Below, in pieces: positions 17,226 through 25,360 of a stretch of DNA of 64,000 nt (positions within the stretch are counted from its first letter, which is position 1; every line of letters begins with the position of its first letter). Location of the stretch: positions 3,189,001-3,253,000 of the forward strand of contig NZ_AP023366.1 of NCBI RefSeq assembly GCF_015097055.1. Direction: 5' to 3'. The notes below the pieces were generated by a model. That model saw only the letters and a list, made by a program, of their open reading frames with translations. It was not told where the DNA came from and did no database searches. The position numbers were made by a program, and so were the translations under genes. This DNA comes from Effusibacillus dendaii. GTDB lineage: Bacteria > Bacillota > Bacilli > Tumebacillales > Effusibacillaceae.

Positions 17226-18628
17226 AAAACAGACTGTTGCTGCCGCATGTATATCATGTCCACCATAAATTAGGACTCCTCTTTTTTGCTCTCTTCCTGA
17301 TTTTGATTCTGGTTCTCGGGCTGGTCCTCTATCCTCTGATTCTGAAATTTTATTTCCAGCAGGTTGTTAATGAATTGATACACAGAGGCCATTCCTATGC
17401 TTCCGTTTTAAGTCAGGATTTTACGCCCGAAACACTGCATCATGTGGAGATGATGGAAAAGTATTCCGTCAGTTCTGTAGCGGTAGTCGATGCTGCTGGT
17501 GCCGTTATCGCACAATCGCAACCGGTTACAGATGCGAAACGCCCTTATCTGCAACCGATTCAAAATGGAAAGAAAGGTTCGTATGAATTGGTCGCAGCGG
17601 ATTGGATCAACAACCCCTATTTGGTTGCCAAATCGCCCGCCGTCTTAGACGATAAAACAGTGGCTACGGTAGTGATGTTCACGCCAACCGAACCGATTCG
17701 TTCTGCCGTTCAATCCATGCAGCAGGTTTTGTTTGGCATCACATTGGCGGCTTTGCTTGCCTCTGCTTTGCTGATCTTTGTAATTGCAAAGGGAATTACC
17801 CGGCCGCTCGTCAATATGAAAAATGCCGTACAGCGATTGACGCATAACTCCTACCAGTTGTCCCTGACGATAAAAGGGAAAGACGAAATTGCGGAATTAA
17901 ACCGCTCGCTTTTGGAGTTGGCGGACGAGTTAAAGCATTATCGGACGGAGCGGCAGGAATTCTTGGCGGAAGTGTCACATGAACTGCGGACTCCCATCAC
18001 GTACATCAAAGGATATGCGGATGTTCTGAGTAAAGGCGTGATTGATGATGAAAACGAGCGGAGCAAATATATAGGATTCATTCAGGATGCGACAAATCGG
18101 CTTTACCAACTGACAAACGAACTATTTGAACTGATTCAACTGGATCAGGTGAACTACCGGGTCCATAAGCAGAAAACGGATCTGATCCAGCTTGTCAAGC
18201 AGGTGGTCAATGAAATGCAGAACGGTTTTGCCGATTCGAAGGTGGCGCTGACTGCGACATATCCGGATAAAAAAGAGTCGATTATTTTTGCGGATGCGAT
18301 GCGGATTCGGCAGGTCATTTTCAACCTGCTTGACAATGCCCGAAAATATACACTTGCTGGCGGTCGTGTTGAGGTGGAAATGGCTGATTTGCCGCACGAA
18401 GTCGAAATTACAGTACGGGATACGGGAAACGGCATTCCGCCTGAAGCGTTGAAGCAGATTTGGCAGCGGTTTTATCGGGTGGAAAAATCCCGTTCACGCG
18501 AATATGGCGGAGCCGGATTGGGGTTGTCGATCAGCAAACGAATTGTGGAGTTGCATAACGGGACAATCGAAGTAGACAGTCAATTGGGTAAAGGCAGTGT
18601 GTTTACTGTCAGATTGCCGAAAGATTAA
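17222..18628 (+). CDS. Membrane sensor histidine kinase
   Basis: The product has 468 residues. Two membrane helices (about 20-42 and 175-195) enclose an extracytoplasmic sensor of about 130 residues, followed by a HAMP domain, the H box (EVSHELRTPITYIKGYA), and N, G1 and G2 boxes (NLLDNARKYT, DTGNGIP, GAGLGLSI). It is a complete kinase partnered with the regulator it overlaps. The sensor has no obvious metal motif of the CusS type, so the signal is not known. Confidence 0.95.
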   Translation: MKNRLLLPHVYHVHHKLGLLFFALFLILILVLGLVLYPLILKFYFQQVVNELIHRGHSYASVLSQDFTPETLHHVEMMEKYSVSSVAVVDAAGAVIAQSQPVTDAKRPYLQPIQNGKKGSYELVAADWINNPYLVAKSPAVLDDKTVATVVMFTPTEPIRSAVQSMQQVLFGITLAALLASALLIFVIAKGITRPLVNMKNAVQRLTHNSYQLSLTIKGKDEIAELNRSLLELADELKHYRTERQEFLAEVSHELRTPITYIKGYADVLSKGVIDDENERSKYIGFIQDATNRLYQLTNELFELIQLDQVNYRVHKQKTDLIQLVKQVVNEMQNGFADSKVALTATYPDKKESIIFADAMRIRQVIFNLLDNARKYTLAGGRVEVEMADLPHEVEITVRDTGNGIPPEALKQIWQRFYRVEKSRSREYGGAGLGLSISKRIVELHNGTIEVDSQLGKGSVFTVRLPKD

Positions 18629-18653
18629 GATCGCGAGATTATTTCTCTTGATC

Positions 18654-18675
18654 TTCACAAAAAATGCACAATTTT
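18654..18675 (+). promoter_or_regulatory. Tandem 11-mer box upstream of Met-rich lipoprotein operon
   Basis: TTCACAAAAAA (18654-18664) and TGCACAATTTT (18665-18675) are in 11-bp phase. The second is identical to the box before the large multicopper oxidase. This suggests that the adjacent response regulator controls both units. Confidence 0.5.
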
Positions 18676-18744
18676 ATTTTATCCTAATTGTCGCGAGCAA
18701 TGATTTTAAATAAACCCTAATCTGAAGTACAGGAGGTTCATTAT

Positions 18745-18993
18745 ATGAGAAAAGGAAAAGGAATTTTCTCGATTCTGCTTGTTTTTGTTGTGGCAGGAGC
18801 TCTGACTGCTTGTTCCGGAAAAACACCTGCTACGAACAACCAGAATCAGCAGCAGAATTCGAACAACTCACCCGCGACCAATCAACCACAACAAAAACAA
18901 CAGGACATGAACAATATGCCGGGCATGAACAACAATAATATGCCAGGTATGGATCACAGCAAAATGCCGGGTATGAACAACAATTCAAAATAA
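18745..18993 (+). CDS. Met-rich lipoprotein, putative copper-binding
   Basis: The 82-residue lipoprotein has signal and lipobox VVAGALTAC. It continues with an Asn/Gln-rich spacer and a C-terminal half of repeated Met-Pro-Gly-Met units (NMPGMNN, MPGMDHSKMPGM). Met and His side chains of this kind bind Cu(I) or Ag(I), so an extracytoplasmic copper buffer is likely; no characterised homologue is recalled. The ribosome site AGGAGG is strong. A terminator follows, so it may be made in excess over the downstream genes. Confidence 0.8.
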   Translation: MRKGKGIFSILLVFVVAGALTACSGKTPATNNQNQQQNSNNSPATNQPQQKQQDMNNMPGMNNNNMPGMDHSKMPGMNNNSK

Positions 18994-19007
18994 CTTCGTT
19001 GAGTCGA

Positions 19008-19032
19008 CCCACACTTTTTTGTGTGGGCTTTT
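19008..19032 (+). terminator. Terminator after Met-rich lipoprotein
   Basis: CCCACAC-TTTTTT-GTGTGGG followed by CTTTTC. It probably gives partial read-through into the CcdA-like gene. Confidence 0.8.
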
Positions 19033-19062
19033 CATTACGATAACCGGGGGATTTGAACGATT

Positions 19063-19833
19063 ATGAAATGGACTGATTTCTATATCTGGTATTCGCAATT
19101 TGCAAACTCGATTGTGGGCCCGATCGCGCAGATTTCAAGGGGAATTCCGATTCCGATTTTGGCTGCGTTGCTGCTGGGATTGGCCGGTGCGACGGCGCCC
19201 TGCCAGATTTCAACGAATATCGGCGCGATCGGTTATATCGCGCGTTATACGGGGGATGAGCAGGCCACGTTCAGGCAAACGTTCGCTTTTGTGATAGGCA
19301 AGATTCTGGCTTATACATTGATCGGCGGTACCGTAATCTTGCTTGGAACCAAAATGAATGTGATCTCCCAAAATTTGATTCCGGTGATTGGCGTGATCCG
19401 AAAAGGCATGGGACCATTGTTTGTGCTGAGCGGACTGGTCATGCTCGGCGTCTTTTCGTTTCGGAAAACGGTGGGGGAAGGGATTAAAAACAAGCTGCTG
19501 CAAAAAGTGCCGAAACAGGGGGCGTGGGGAGCTCTCTTGTTGGGGATCATATTTTCGCTTGCTTTTTGTCCCACTTTGTTTTTACTGTTCTTTGGATTGT
19601 TGGTTCCATTGGGTATTCAATCAAATGGGGGCGTTCTATTTCCGGCGGTGTTCGCGCTTGGAACCGCACTTCCGCTCTTGTTGCTGGCTTATTTCCTGGC
19701 GATAGGCGGCGATGCGCTAAAGAGGAAGTTTGTCAGACAGGCGGGCAAAATCAATCGAATCGTTGTTAAAGTGGTGGCTATCATTTTTATTCTGGTAGGG
19801 ATTAATGATACATTCTTATACTGGATGTTGTGA
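19063..19833 (+). CDS. CcdA/DsbD-like thiol-reductant membrane transporter
   Basis: An integral membrane protein of 256 residues with six or more helices. Two Cys lie in matching positions of the two halves (GATAPCQISTNIG and LAFCPTLF), the arrangement by which CcdA/DsbD proteins pass electrons across the membrane. The next gene encodes a TlpA-type thioredoxin, the expected outer partner. Together they would keep extracytoplasmic Cys proteins or copper sites reduced. The family could also be described as the DsbD_2/TauE-like group; the Cys pair favours redox transfer. Confidence 0.82.
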   Translation: MKWTDFYIWYSQFANSIVGPIAQISRGIPIPILAALLLGLAGATAPCQISTNIGAIGYIARYTGDEQATFRQTFAFVIGKILAYTLIGGTVILLGTKMNVISQNLIPVIGVIRKGMGPLFVLSGLVMLGVFSFRKTVGEGIKNKLLQKVPKQGAWGALLLGIIFSLAFCPTLFLLFFGLLVPLGIQSNGGVLFPAVFALGTALPLLLLAYFLAIGGDALKRKFVRQAGKINRIVVKVVAIIFILVGINDTFLYWML

Positions 19834-19847
19834 GGAGGGAAAAGGAA

Positions 19848-20438
19848 TTGGAACGGAAAAAATGGGGTCGTCTGTCGATCGGCATCCTATTTGCCGCTGT
19901 GTTGATCTTAATAGTCGGGGCCGGATGGCAGAATTCATCGAAAACAAAGGGTGGGGTTTCTTCCTCTGCCGATTCAAAGTCTGGCAAATCGCAGCAGGAA
20001 GTTGCCGCGATGCCCCGGCCGGGTTATCGGGCACCTGATTTTACATTGCACGATCTGAACGGGACTGCTGTGAAGTTAAGCGACCTGAAAGGCAAAAAAG
20101 TTTTGATCAACTTCTGGGCTTCCTGGTGTCCGCCTTGCAAAGCGGAAACACCGGATTTGGTCGAAATGAGTCAGAAATACAAGGATAAAGTTGCTTTTTA
20201 CGGTGTCAATCTGACAGTGACGGATGATGAGGAATCGGTTAGAAGGTTTGTCAGTCAGTATCAGATCCAATATCCGATTTTGTTGGATCAGGATGGTCGG
20301 GTGGGAACACAGTATCAGACCAACGCCATTCCGATGACTGTCACAATCGATCAAAATGGTATGATTGTGGACCGACGCGACGGACAATTGTCACGGGCAG
20401 CGATGGAAGGCATGATACAGAAACTGGTAGAGAGGTAA
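19848..20438 (+). CDS. TlpA/ResA-type extracytoplasmic thioredoxin
   Basis: About 196 residues. An N-terminal membrane anchor is followed by a Ser/Lys-rich linker and a TlpA domain with the active site WASWCPPCKAETP. Relatives reduce disulfides in apocytochrome c or metal-binding proteins outside the membrane. It follows the CcdA-like gene directly and precedes an Lgt-like gene by 2 bp, forming a tight operon. The start could be TTG 19848 or the upstream GTG 19830. Confidence 0.88.
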   Translation: MERKKWGRLSIGILFAAVLILIVGAGWQNSSKTKGGVSSSADSKSGKSQQEVAAMPRPGYRAPDFTLHDLNGTAVKLSDLKGKKVLINFWASWCPPCKAETPDLVEMSQKYKDKVAFYGVNLTVTDDEESVRRFVSQYQIQYPILLDQDGRVGTQYQTNAIPMTVTIDQNGMIVDRRDGQLSRAAMEGMIQKLVER

Positions 20439-20440
20439 GC

Positions 20441-21154
20441 ATGGCGATTCTAAACAGTTATGTGAAATTGGGATTGTTGACAATCCCTGCGGCATGGCTT
20501 GGATTAATCATAGGACTTATTGGCGCGCTCTGGTTTATCAAACGGCAAATAAATGGGGCCGGATTTGACGGAGGGAAAGTTTCGGATACCATTTTTAACA
20601 GTATATTTTACGGTTTTCTGGCTGCTCTCCTGTTGCCGCTGTTCGTCATGCCGCAAGCAGTTTGGCAGCGGCCTTTTCAGGTTCTGCTTGGCGGTTTTAT
20701 TCCTTACGCCGGATGGATCGGTGCGGGAGTTGGCATTGCCTATTTCGCATTCCGATTGCGCACAAAACAGGTTCCGTTACTTGTGCTGATGGATGCGTTA
20801 GTACCGGCATTTTTGTTCGGGTGGAGTTTGTACTCCTTGCTGGTGGCCGATTACGGAACACGCACCAATCTGTTTTGGGGTGTGCCTTTATCGGATGGAA
20901 TCTACCACCCTGTCAATCTCTATCGGGCAATCCTGTACACAGTAACCGTTTGGTTTCTTGTCAAAAAAATACCCTTGCAGCCATTCGGGCTGAGAGCCGC
21001 ATTCGGCCTTGTCTGTTTAGGGTTGGTGGGATTCCTTATTTCCTTGGCGGATTATAATCCAACCGTTTGGTTATTTTTGACTCCTGTCCAATGGGGATAT
21101 TTGGTTTGCGCAGTGGTAGGGGGATTATTATATAGTAGGACAGCCCAGGTTTAG
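20441..21154 (+). CDS. Lgt-like polytopic membrane protein
   Basis: The product has 237 residues and about seven membrane helices. The overall pattern, length and the segment SDGIYHPVNLYRAIL recall prolipoprotein diacylglyceryl transferase (RHPxQLYE region). The central Lgt signature GRxxCFxNGD found in the gene at 33409-34191 is absent, so transferase activity is doubtful. It is in one operon with the CcdA-like and TlpA genes, and a terminator overlaps its end. It may be an Lgt-derived protein with another role in the envelope. Confidence 0.65.
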   Translation: MAILNSYVKLGLLTIPAAWLGLIIGLIGALWFIKRQINGAGFDGGKVSDTIFNSIFYGFLAALLLPLFVMPQAVWQRPFQVLLGGFIPYAGWIGAGVGIAYFAFRLRTKQVPLLVLMDALVPAFLFGWSLYSLLVADYGTRTNLFWGVPLSDGIYHPVNLYRAILYTVTVWFLVKKIPLQPFGLRAAFGLVCLGLVGFLISLADYNPTVWLFLTPVQWGYLVCAVVGGLLYSRTAQV

Positions 21155-21172
21155 ATACTGTCCTACTTTTTT
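21134..21172 (+). terminator. Terminator overlapping end of Lgt-like gene
   Basis: AGTAGGACAG and CTGTCCTACT form a 10-bp stem followed by a T-run. The stem begins inside the last codons of the gene. Confidence 0.85.
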
Positions 21173-21216
21173 CACAGTTTAATGTGTAGCAGGTCACATG
21201 CTAAGCTTGCGACACA

Positions 21217-21564
21217 TTACGCTGTCATCTTACGACAATTCTCCGCGCACTTACGGCATGCTTCTGCACATTTCTGGCAGTGAGCGTCCTGGAACTTTGC
21301 ACATTCGGTTGCACAAGCGTCACAGATGGTTGCGCAGAGATTGCAGAGTTGATGGGCATACTCGCTGTTGCGGGACATGAACCGAGATGCCATGGAGCAG
21401 ATGTCCGCACAGTCGCGCAAAAGCTGGATGCAACGCGTTCTCGCTTGCATGTCAGCTTCATTGAGACAAGCGGTCAAACATGCTTCACAAGCCTCTACGC
21501 AAGTATTGCAAGTTTCGATACAGGATTGCATGGCCGTCATGTTCATCGTTGTTGCTTCGGGCAT
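21217..21564 (-). CDS. Four-helix bundle copper storage protein (Csp/DUF326)
   Basis: The 115-residue product has about 20 Cys regularly spaced in CxxxC/CxxC patterns: CIETCNTCVEACEACLTAC, CADIC, CNLCATICDACATEC, CQKCAEACRKCAENC. This is the pattern of Csp3-type cytosolic proteins that store many Cu(I) ions inside a four-helix bundle. No signal peptide is present, so it acts in the cytosol. ATG 21564 has the site GAAGGAGGG. It is convergent with the thiol-redox operon and downstream of a multicopper oxidase on the same strand. A broken paralogue lies at 11.8 kb. Confidence 0.92.
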   Translation of the reverse strand: MPEATTMNMTAMQSCIETCNTCVEACEACLTACLNEADMQARTRCIQLLRDCADICSMASRFMSRNSEYAHQLCNLCATICDACATECAKFQDAHCQKCAEACRKCAENCRKMTA

Positions 21565-21660
21565 GAATTTCCCTCCTTCAATGGTAGGTTGTGTTTGAAC
21601 ACGTTTTATGGTTTGCAATTACAGGAGGGCTATTCACCCGTTTAAATCGAAAATAATTCA

Positions 21661-22617
21661 TCACCTGGTGTACCGCACGATGGTAAACATCCCTCCCATG
21701 TCGGATTGATGTTCATTTGTCATATGATGCGGTTTGTGACAGTGAAACGCCCAAGTACCAGGGTTATTGGCCTTAAATTCAATATCGTACGTTTCCCCGG
21801 GAGCTACATTGATCGTGTTTTTGTAGTAGGGGATCGATAGGGGCATACCGTCCGATTCAACGACTTGAAATACGTGCCCATGCAGGTGCATTGGATGGGA
21901 GTCCATACTCAGGTTGGCCAGCCGGATTCGAACCGTTTCCCCGTATTTTACAGGGAGAGGGGCTGTAGCCGGGTATGCTTTGCCGTTCATCGTAAAATAG
22001 TTAAAATCCATGCTGGTCGGGTCAATATCAAAAATACCCGATGCTGGTTCGGAAACAGCGGGCTTCATGTCCATTTGCCTCATTTGCGTATCGCCCATTT
22101 GCATTCCACCCATCTGCATGTCGGCCATTTGTTTTCCCGTTTTTACACTCCATTCCTGCAGCAGGATCAGATACTCGCGATCGGACAGTTTGCGGTTGCG
22201 CGGGAGTGAAACCAGCATGCCCACCAAGCCCATCATCTCCTGCTTGGCGTCGATTGCGTGGGAGTGGTACATGTACGTGCCAGCCTGGTTCACTACAAAA
22301 TCATATACGTACGTTTCACCAGACTTTACAACCGGACCGGCACCAATATCAGGTACGCCATCGACCGATTCAGGAACCACAAGTCCGTGCCAATGGATGG
22401 AGGTTGCTTCTGGCAGGCGATTTTCCAGTGCAATCTGGACGCGGTCCCCTTCGTTGATGAGAATGACCGGACCGGGTGTTGAACCATTATATCCCCAAGC
22501 ACGAATGGTTACCCCCTTTGTCAAGGTTTGGTGAATCTCTTCCGCAATCAGATGAAATCGTTTAATCCCGTAATACGTTTGAAACGGGAGGAAGGATAAA
22601 TTGGGCGCCACAATCAT
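21661..22617 (-). CDS. Two-domain multicopper oxidase
   Basis: At 318 residues it is much shorter than the three-domain oxidase at 14.7 kb. It has copper motifs IHWHG, MYHSH, HPMHLHGHVF and FHCHKPHH, and a short Met-rich insert (MADMQMGGMQMGDTQM). The C-terminal site has HCHKPHH rather than the usual HCHxxxH. No signal peptide is seen, so it may act inside or be exported by another route. The ribosome site AGGAGG is strong. Trimeric small laccases have a similar size; that assembly is inference. Confidence 0.88.
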   Translation of the reverse strand: MIVAPNLSFLPFQTYYGIKRFHLIAEEIHQTLTKGVTIRAWGYNGSTPGPVILINEGDRVQIALENRLPEATSIHWHGLVVPESVDGVPDIGAGPVVKSGETYVYDFVVNQAGTYMYHSHAIDAKQEMMGLVGMLVSLPRNRKLSDREYLILLQEWSVKTGKQMADMQMGGMQMGDTQMRQMDMKPAVSEPASGIFDIDPTSMDFNYFTMNGKAYPATAPLPVKYGETVRIRLANLSMDSHPMHLHGHVFQVVESDGMPLSIPYYKNTINVAPGETYDIEFKANNPGTWAFHCHKPHHMTNEHQSDMGGMFTIVRYTR

Positions 22618-22777
22618 TGATGAAACCTCCTTTTGATTTACATCTATGCAAAAGATCTGACAGTGGCCTATTTATTAACCGAAAACACCAGCCCATTTTT
22701 GGAAAATAGGATAATGAAGGGGAGATTAAGTCAAAGGTGTATGCGTATGGGTAACTTTTTATTTGATAAGTCAGTCG

Positions 22778-22816
22778 TCATCACAAATTCATCACAAATC
22801 TGGACTACAATATAAA
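22778..22816 (+). promoter_or_regulatory. Perfect tandem 11-mers at promoter of second two-component system
   Basis: TCATCACAAAT occurs twice head to tail (22778-22788 and 22789-22799), one helical turn apart. They are followed by TACAAT/TATAAA at 22806-22816. This is the classic site for activation by an OmpR-type regulator, probably autoregulation by the gene at 23031. The rest of the 410-bp gap (22618-23030) shows no gene I can support. Confidence 0.6.
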
Positions 22817-23030
22817 AAACGATATACGGGTTCTTATTTCGGTTGATGATCACGCTGTATTCGGTTGCCCCGGTTCCTCCATGAATTTATGAGGGGGACT
22901 GATTTGCTTTACATTTATCGATTTGCGTACGACATAGGTGGCAAGTGTGGTCGTATCTTGATCACCACTGGACTGATGGTGATTTGAAATAACGAGGTCG
23001 GCAATGCGGTGATCTAGAAGAGGAGTTGTC

Positions 23031-23738
23031 ATGAACAAGGTACGAGTGCTTGTCGTTGATGATGAATGGAATATGCGAAACCTGCTGCGAATTTATCTTG
23101 CAAAGAACGGGTTTGAAGTGACAGATGCGACAAATGGAGAGGAAGCGCTGGAATGGATCGGCAAACAATCCTTTGATTTGGTGGTTTTGGATGTAATGAT
23201 GCCGAATATGGACGGATGGCAGGTCTGCAGCAAGATCCGCGAGACAGAAAATATCCCGATTTTAATGCTGACGGCCCGTACGGAAACGAAAGACAAGGTG
23301 CATGGACTGCGGCTTGGGGCGGATGATTATCTAACGAAGCCGTTCGATCCGGAAGAGTTGGTCGCCCGTGTATTCGCTTTGTTAAGAAGAAGCCGTGTGA
23401 CGGAAACTGACGATTCACAGGCGAGAACAATCCTGCATCCGGATTTGAAAATTGATCTGGAAGGCCGTAAGGTGTTAGTAAAAAATAAACCTGTCGAATT
23501 TACGCCAAAAGAATTTGACCTTCTGTATGTGCTGGCCGCCAATCCGCAGCGAGTATTCACCCGCGACAATCTGCTGGAAAGGATCTGGGATCTCGACTAT
23601 TTGGGAGACGTCCGGACAATCGATACACATGTCAAAAATGTACGGGAAAAAGTCAGAAGGGCAGGCTTGTCTTATGTTCCGATTCAGACCGTGTGGGGGG
23701 TCGGGTACAAATTTCAAGAACCTGAGGACAGCAGATGA
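23031..23738 (+). CDS. OmpR-family response regulator
   Basis: The product has 235 residues. The receiver domain has VDDEWNMR, LVVLDVMMPNMDGW (phospho-Asp) and LTKPFDPEEL. The winged-helix domain has FTPKEFDLLYVLAANPQRVF and VGYKF. The site AGAGGAG precedes the ATG. It overlaps the kinase gene by 4 bp. Together with the kinase, a small membrane protein and a lipoprotein it forms an operon next to the copper genes; tandem 11-bp repeats upstream are a plausible binding site. Confidence 0.95.
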   Translation: MNKVRVLVVDDEWNMRNLLRIYLAKNGFEVTDATNGEEALEWIGKQSFDLVVLDVMMPNMDGWQVCSKIRETENIPILMLTARTETKDKVHGLRLGADDYLTKPFDPEELVARVFALLRRSRVTETDDSQARTILHPDLKIDLEGRKVLVKNKPVEFTPKEFDLLYVLAANPQRVFTRDNLLERIWDLDYLGDVRTIDTHVKNVREKVRRAGLSYVPIQTVWGVGYKFQEPEDSR

Positions 23739-25159
23739 GATGGAACCGAATCGTTTTTAAAATAAGCGGTCTCATTTTGCTTCTTTTCTTTGTTGTGCTG
23801 CTGCCTTTGGAATTTGTTATGGACCGGATCTTTACCGGATTCTATGCAGGTCAAGTCCAATCGGAAATCGACCGGCTGGCAGGCCGATATGCGCAATCTA
23901 TTGCTGCTTCCGGTGAGATGATGACGGTTAGCATGATTGAAATGATGGCCGGATTTTCCGATATTAAACTGTATATTACCGATTCGGATGGACAAGTAGT
24001 TGCGAATTCCGGTGTACCAGGCATGCCGAAAGGAAGCGTTTTGCCTGATGCAGACAGGAAAACGTTGTTGGCTGGCGGAACGGTACATAAAGAGTATGAA
24101 GATCCCGTATTGAAAACCCGGTTCCTCGTATCTGGAAAACCGATCATGGCTGGAACCCACTTTTACGGGAGTGTATATGTGCTGGCATCTGTGGAAGGGA
24201 TTGACCAATCACTCACAAAAGTGCGAGGGCTGATCATTCTTTCCGGTATCGGGGCCGTTTTTTTGGCACTCGGATTCACGTATGTCCTTTCGCGCAAATT
24301 GTCCGATCCGCTGGTTCAGATGGAGCAGGCTACTCGGCGGATCGCGAAAGGAGATTTGAACGCACGGGTGGAAGTGCTGTCTCGGGATGAGGTGGGTTCG
24401 CTTGCACACGCGATTAATGATTTGGCAAAGGATTTGCAGATGTATCGTGACACTCGGAGCGAGTTTTTTGCCAACATTTCCCATGAGTTGCGAACGCCGG
24501 TAACCTATCTGGAAGGATATGCAAAAGTGTTGAAAGAAGGTCTGTACCAGACAGAGCAGGAGAAGGAACAGTACCTGGATATCATGTATCAGGAATCGCT
24601 CCGGTTGTCCCGGCTGATTCATGACCTGTCCGAGCTTTCCAAGATGGAAGAAGGAAAAATCGAACTGCAGCTGGAGTGGATTGATCTGGGAGAAGTTCTG
24701 GAAAACTCGCTTCGCAAAACGGCCTTGAAAGCGAGACAAAAAGGGCTTTTAATAAATAGGCACATGGAAGGCGATTTGCCGTTGGTTTATGCGGACGGTT
24801 TACGAATGGAACAGATTTTTATCAATCTGATTGACAATGCGGTTCGATATACGGAAGCAGGCAGTATTCAAATCCAACTGAAACGGATTGAGCCAAATCA
24901 ATTGATGGTTACGGTGGCGGACACTGGCATGGGGATTTCGGAAAGCGAACTTCCCCATATTTTTGAACGGTTTTATCGGGTTGAAAAATCCCGTTCCAGA
25001 GAGTATGGTGGAAGCGGATTGGGATTGGCGATTGTCAAAAATTTGGTTGAACTGCAAGGCGGAACCATCACGGTATCCAGTCAGGAGGGACTTGGCACCT
25101 GTTTTGAGATGCGGTTTCCCACTGAATCTGACAATCAAACGGGGGAGGGGTCCGCGTGA
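23735..25159 (+). CDS. Membrane sensor histidine kinase
   Basis: The product has 474 residues. The first helix starts near residue 10, an extracytoplasmic sensor of about 135 residues includes a Met-rich stretch (MMTVSMIEMMAG), and a second helix (about 165-185) and HAMP domain follow. The H box is NISHELRTPVTYLEGYAKV, and the N, G1 and G2 boxes (NLIDNAVRYT, DTGMGIS, GSGLGLAI) are intact. The Met-rich patch could sense Cu(I) or Ag(I), which is inference. It overlaps the regulator gene and the small gene downstream by 4 bp each. Confidence 0.95.
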   Translation: MRWNRIVFKISGLILLLFFVVLLPLEFVMDRIFTGFYAGQVQSEIDRLAGRYAQSIAASGEMMTVSMIEMMAGFSDIKLYITDSDGQVVANSGVPGMPKGSVLPDADRKTLLAGGTVHKEYEDPVLKTRFLVSGKPIMAGTHFYGSVYVLASVEGIDQSLTKVRGLIILSGIGAVFLALGFTYVLSRKLSDPLVQMEQATRRIAKGDLNARVEVLSRDEVGSLAHAINDLAKDLQMYRDTRSEFFANISHELRTPVTYLEGYAKVLKEGLYQTEQEKEQYLDIMYQESLRLSRLIHDLSELSKMEEGKIELQLEWIDLGEVLENSLRKTALKARQKGLLINRHMEGDLPLVYADGLRMEQIFINLIDNAVRYTEAGSIQIQLKRIEPNQLMVTVADTGMGISESELPHIFERFYRVEKSRSREYGGSGLGLAIVKNLVELQGGTITVSSQEGLGTCFEMRFPTESDNQTGEGSA

Positions 25160-25359
25160 AACGCATGGAATGGTTGTTTGTGCTCATCCTCGTTGCCATC
25201 GGGCTGTCCTGTCTGACCATGTCGGCAAACGTTATAAGTGGTCTTAATTCGTTTCACGCCTATTTGCACACGATGCTTCAAATTTGCGTCTGGGCGGTTA
25301 TTCCGGTGATTGTTGCAGTCGTAATTTATCTGATTATCCGAAAGAAAGGGGATTCTTAA
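25156..25359 (+). CDS. Small two-helix membrane protein
   Basis: The 67-residue product has two hydrophobic segments (WLFVLILVAIGLSCLTM and VIPVIVAVVIYLIIRKK) joined by a short loop with His. It overlaps the kinase stop codon (GTGA), so translation is coupled. The family is not recognised. Its place between a kinase and a secreted lipoprotein suggests an accessory role in that signalling unit. Confidence 0.7.
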   Translation: MKRMEWLFVLILVAIGLSCLTMSANVISGLNSFHAYLHTMLQICVWAVIPVIVAVVIYLIIRKKGDS

Positions 25360-25360
25360 C

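Noticed and set aside
22850-23038. Minus-strand frame of 62 codons upstream of the second response regulator
   Set aside because: It overlaps the regulator's ribosome site, has no start signal and no recognisable domain.
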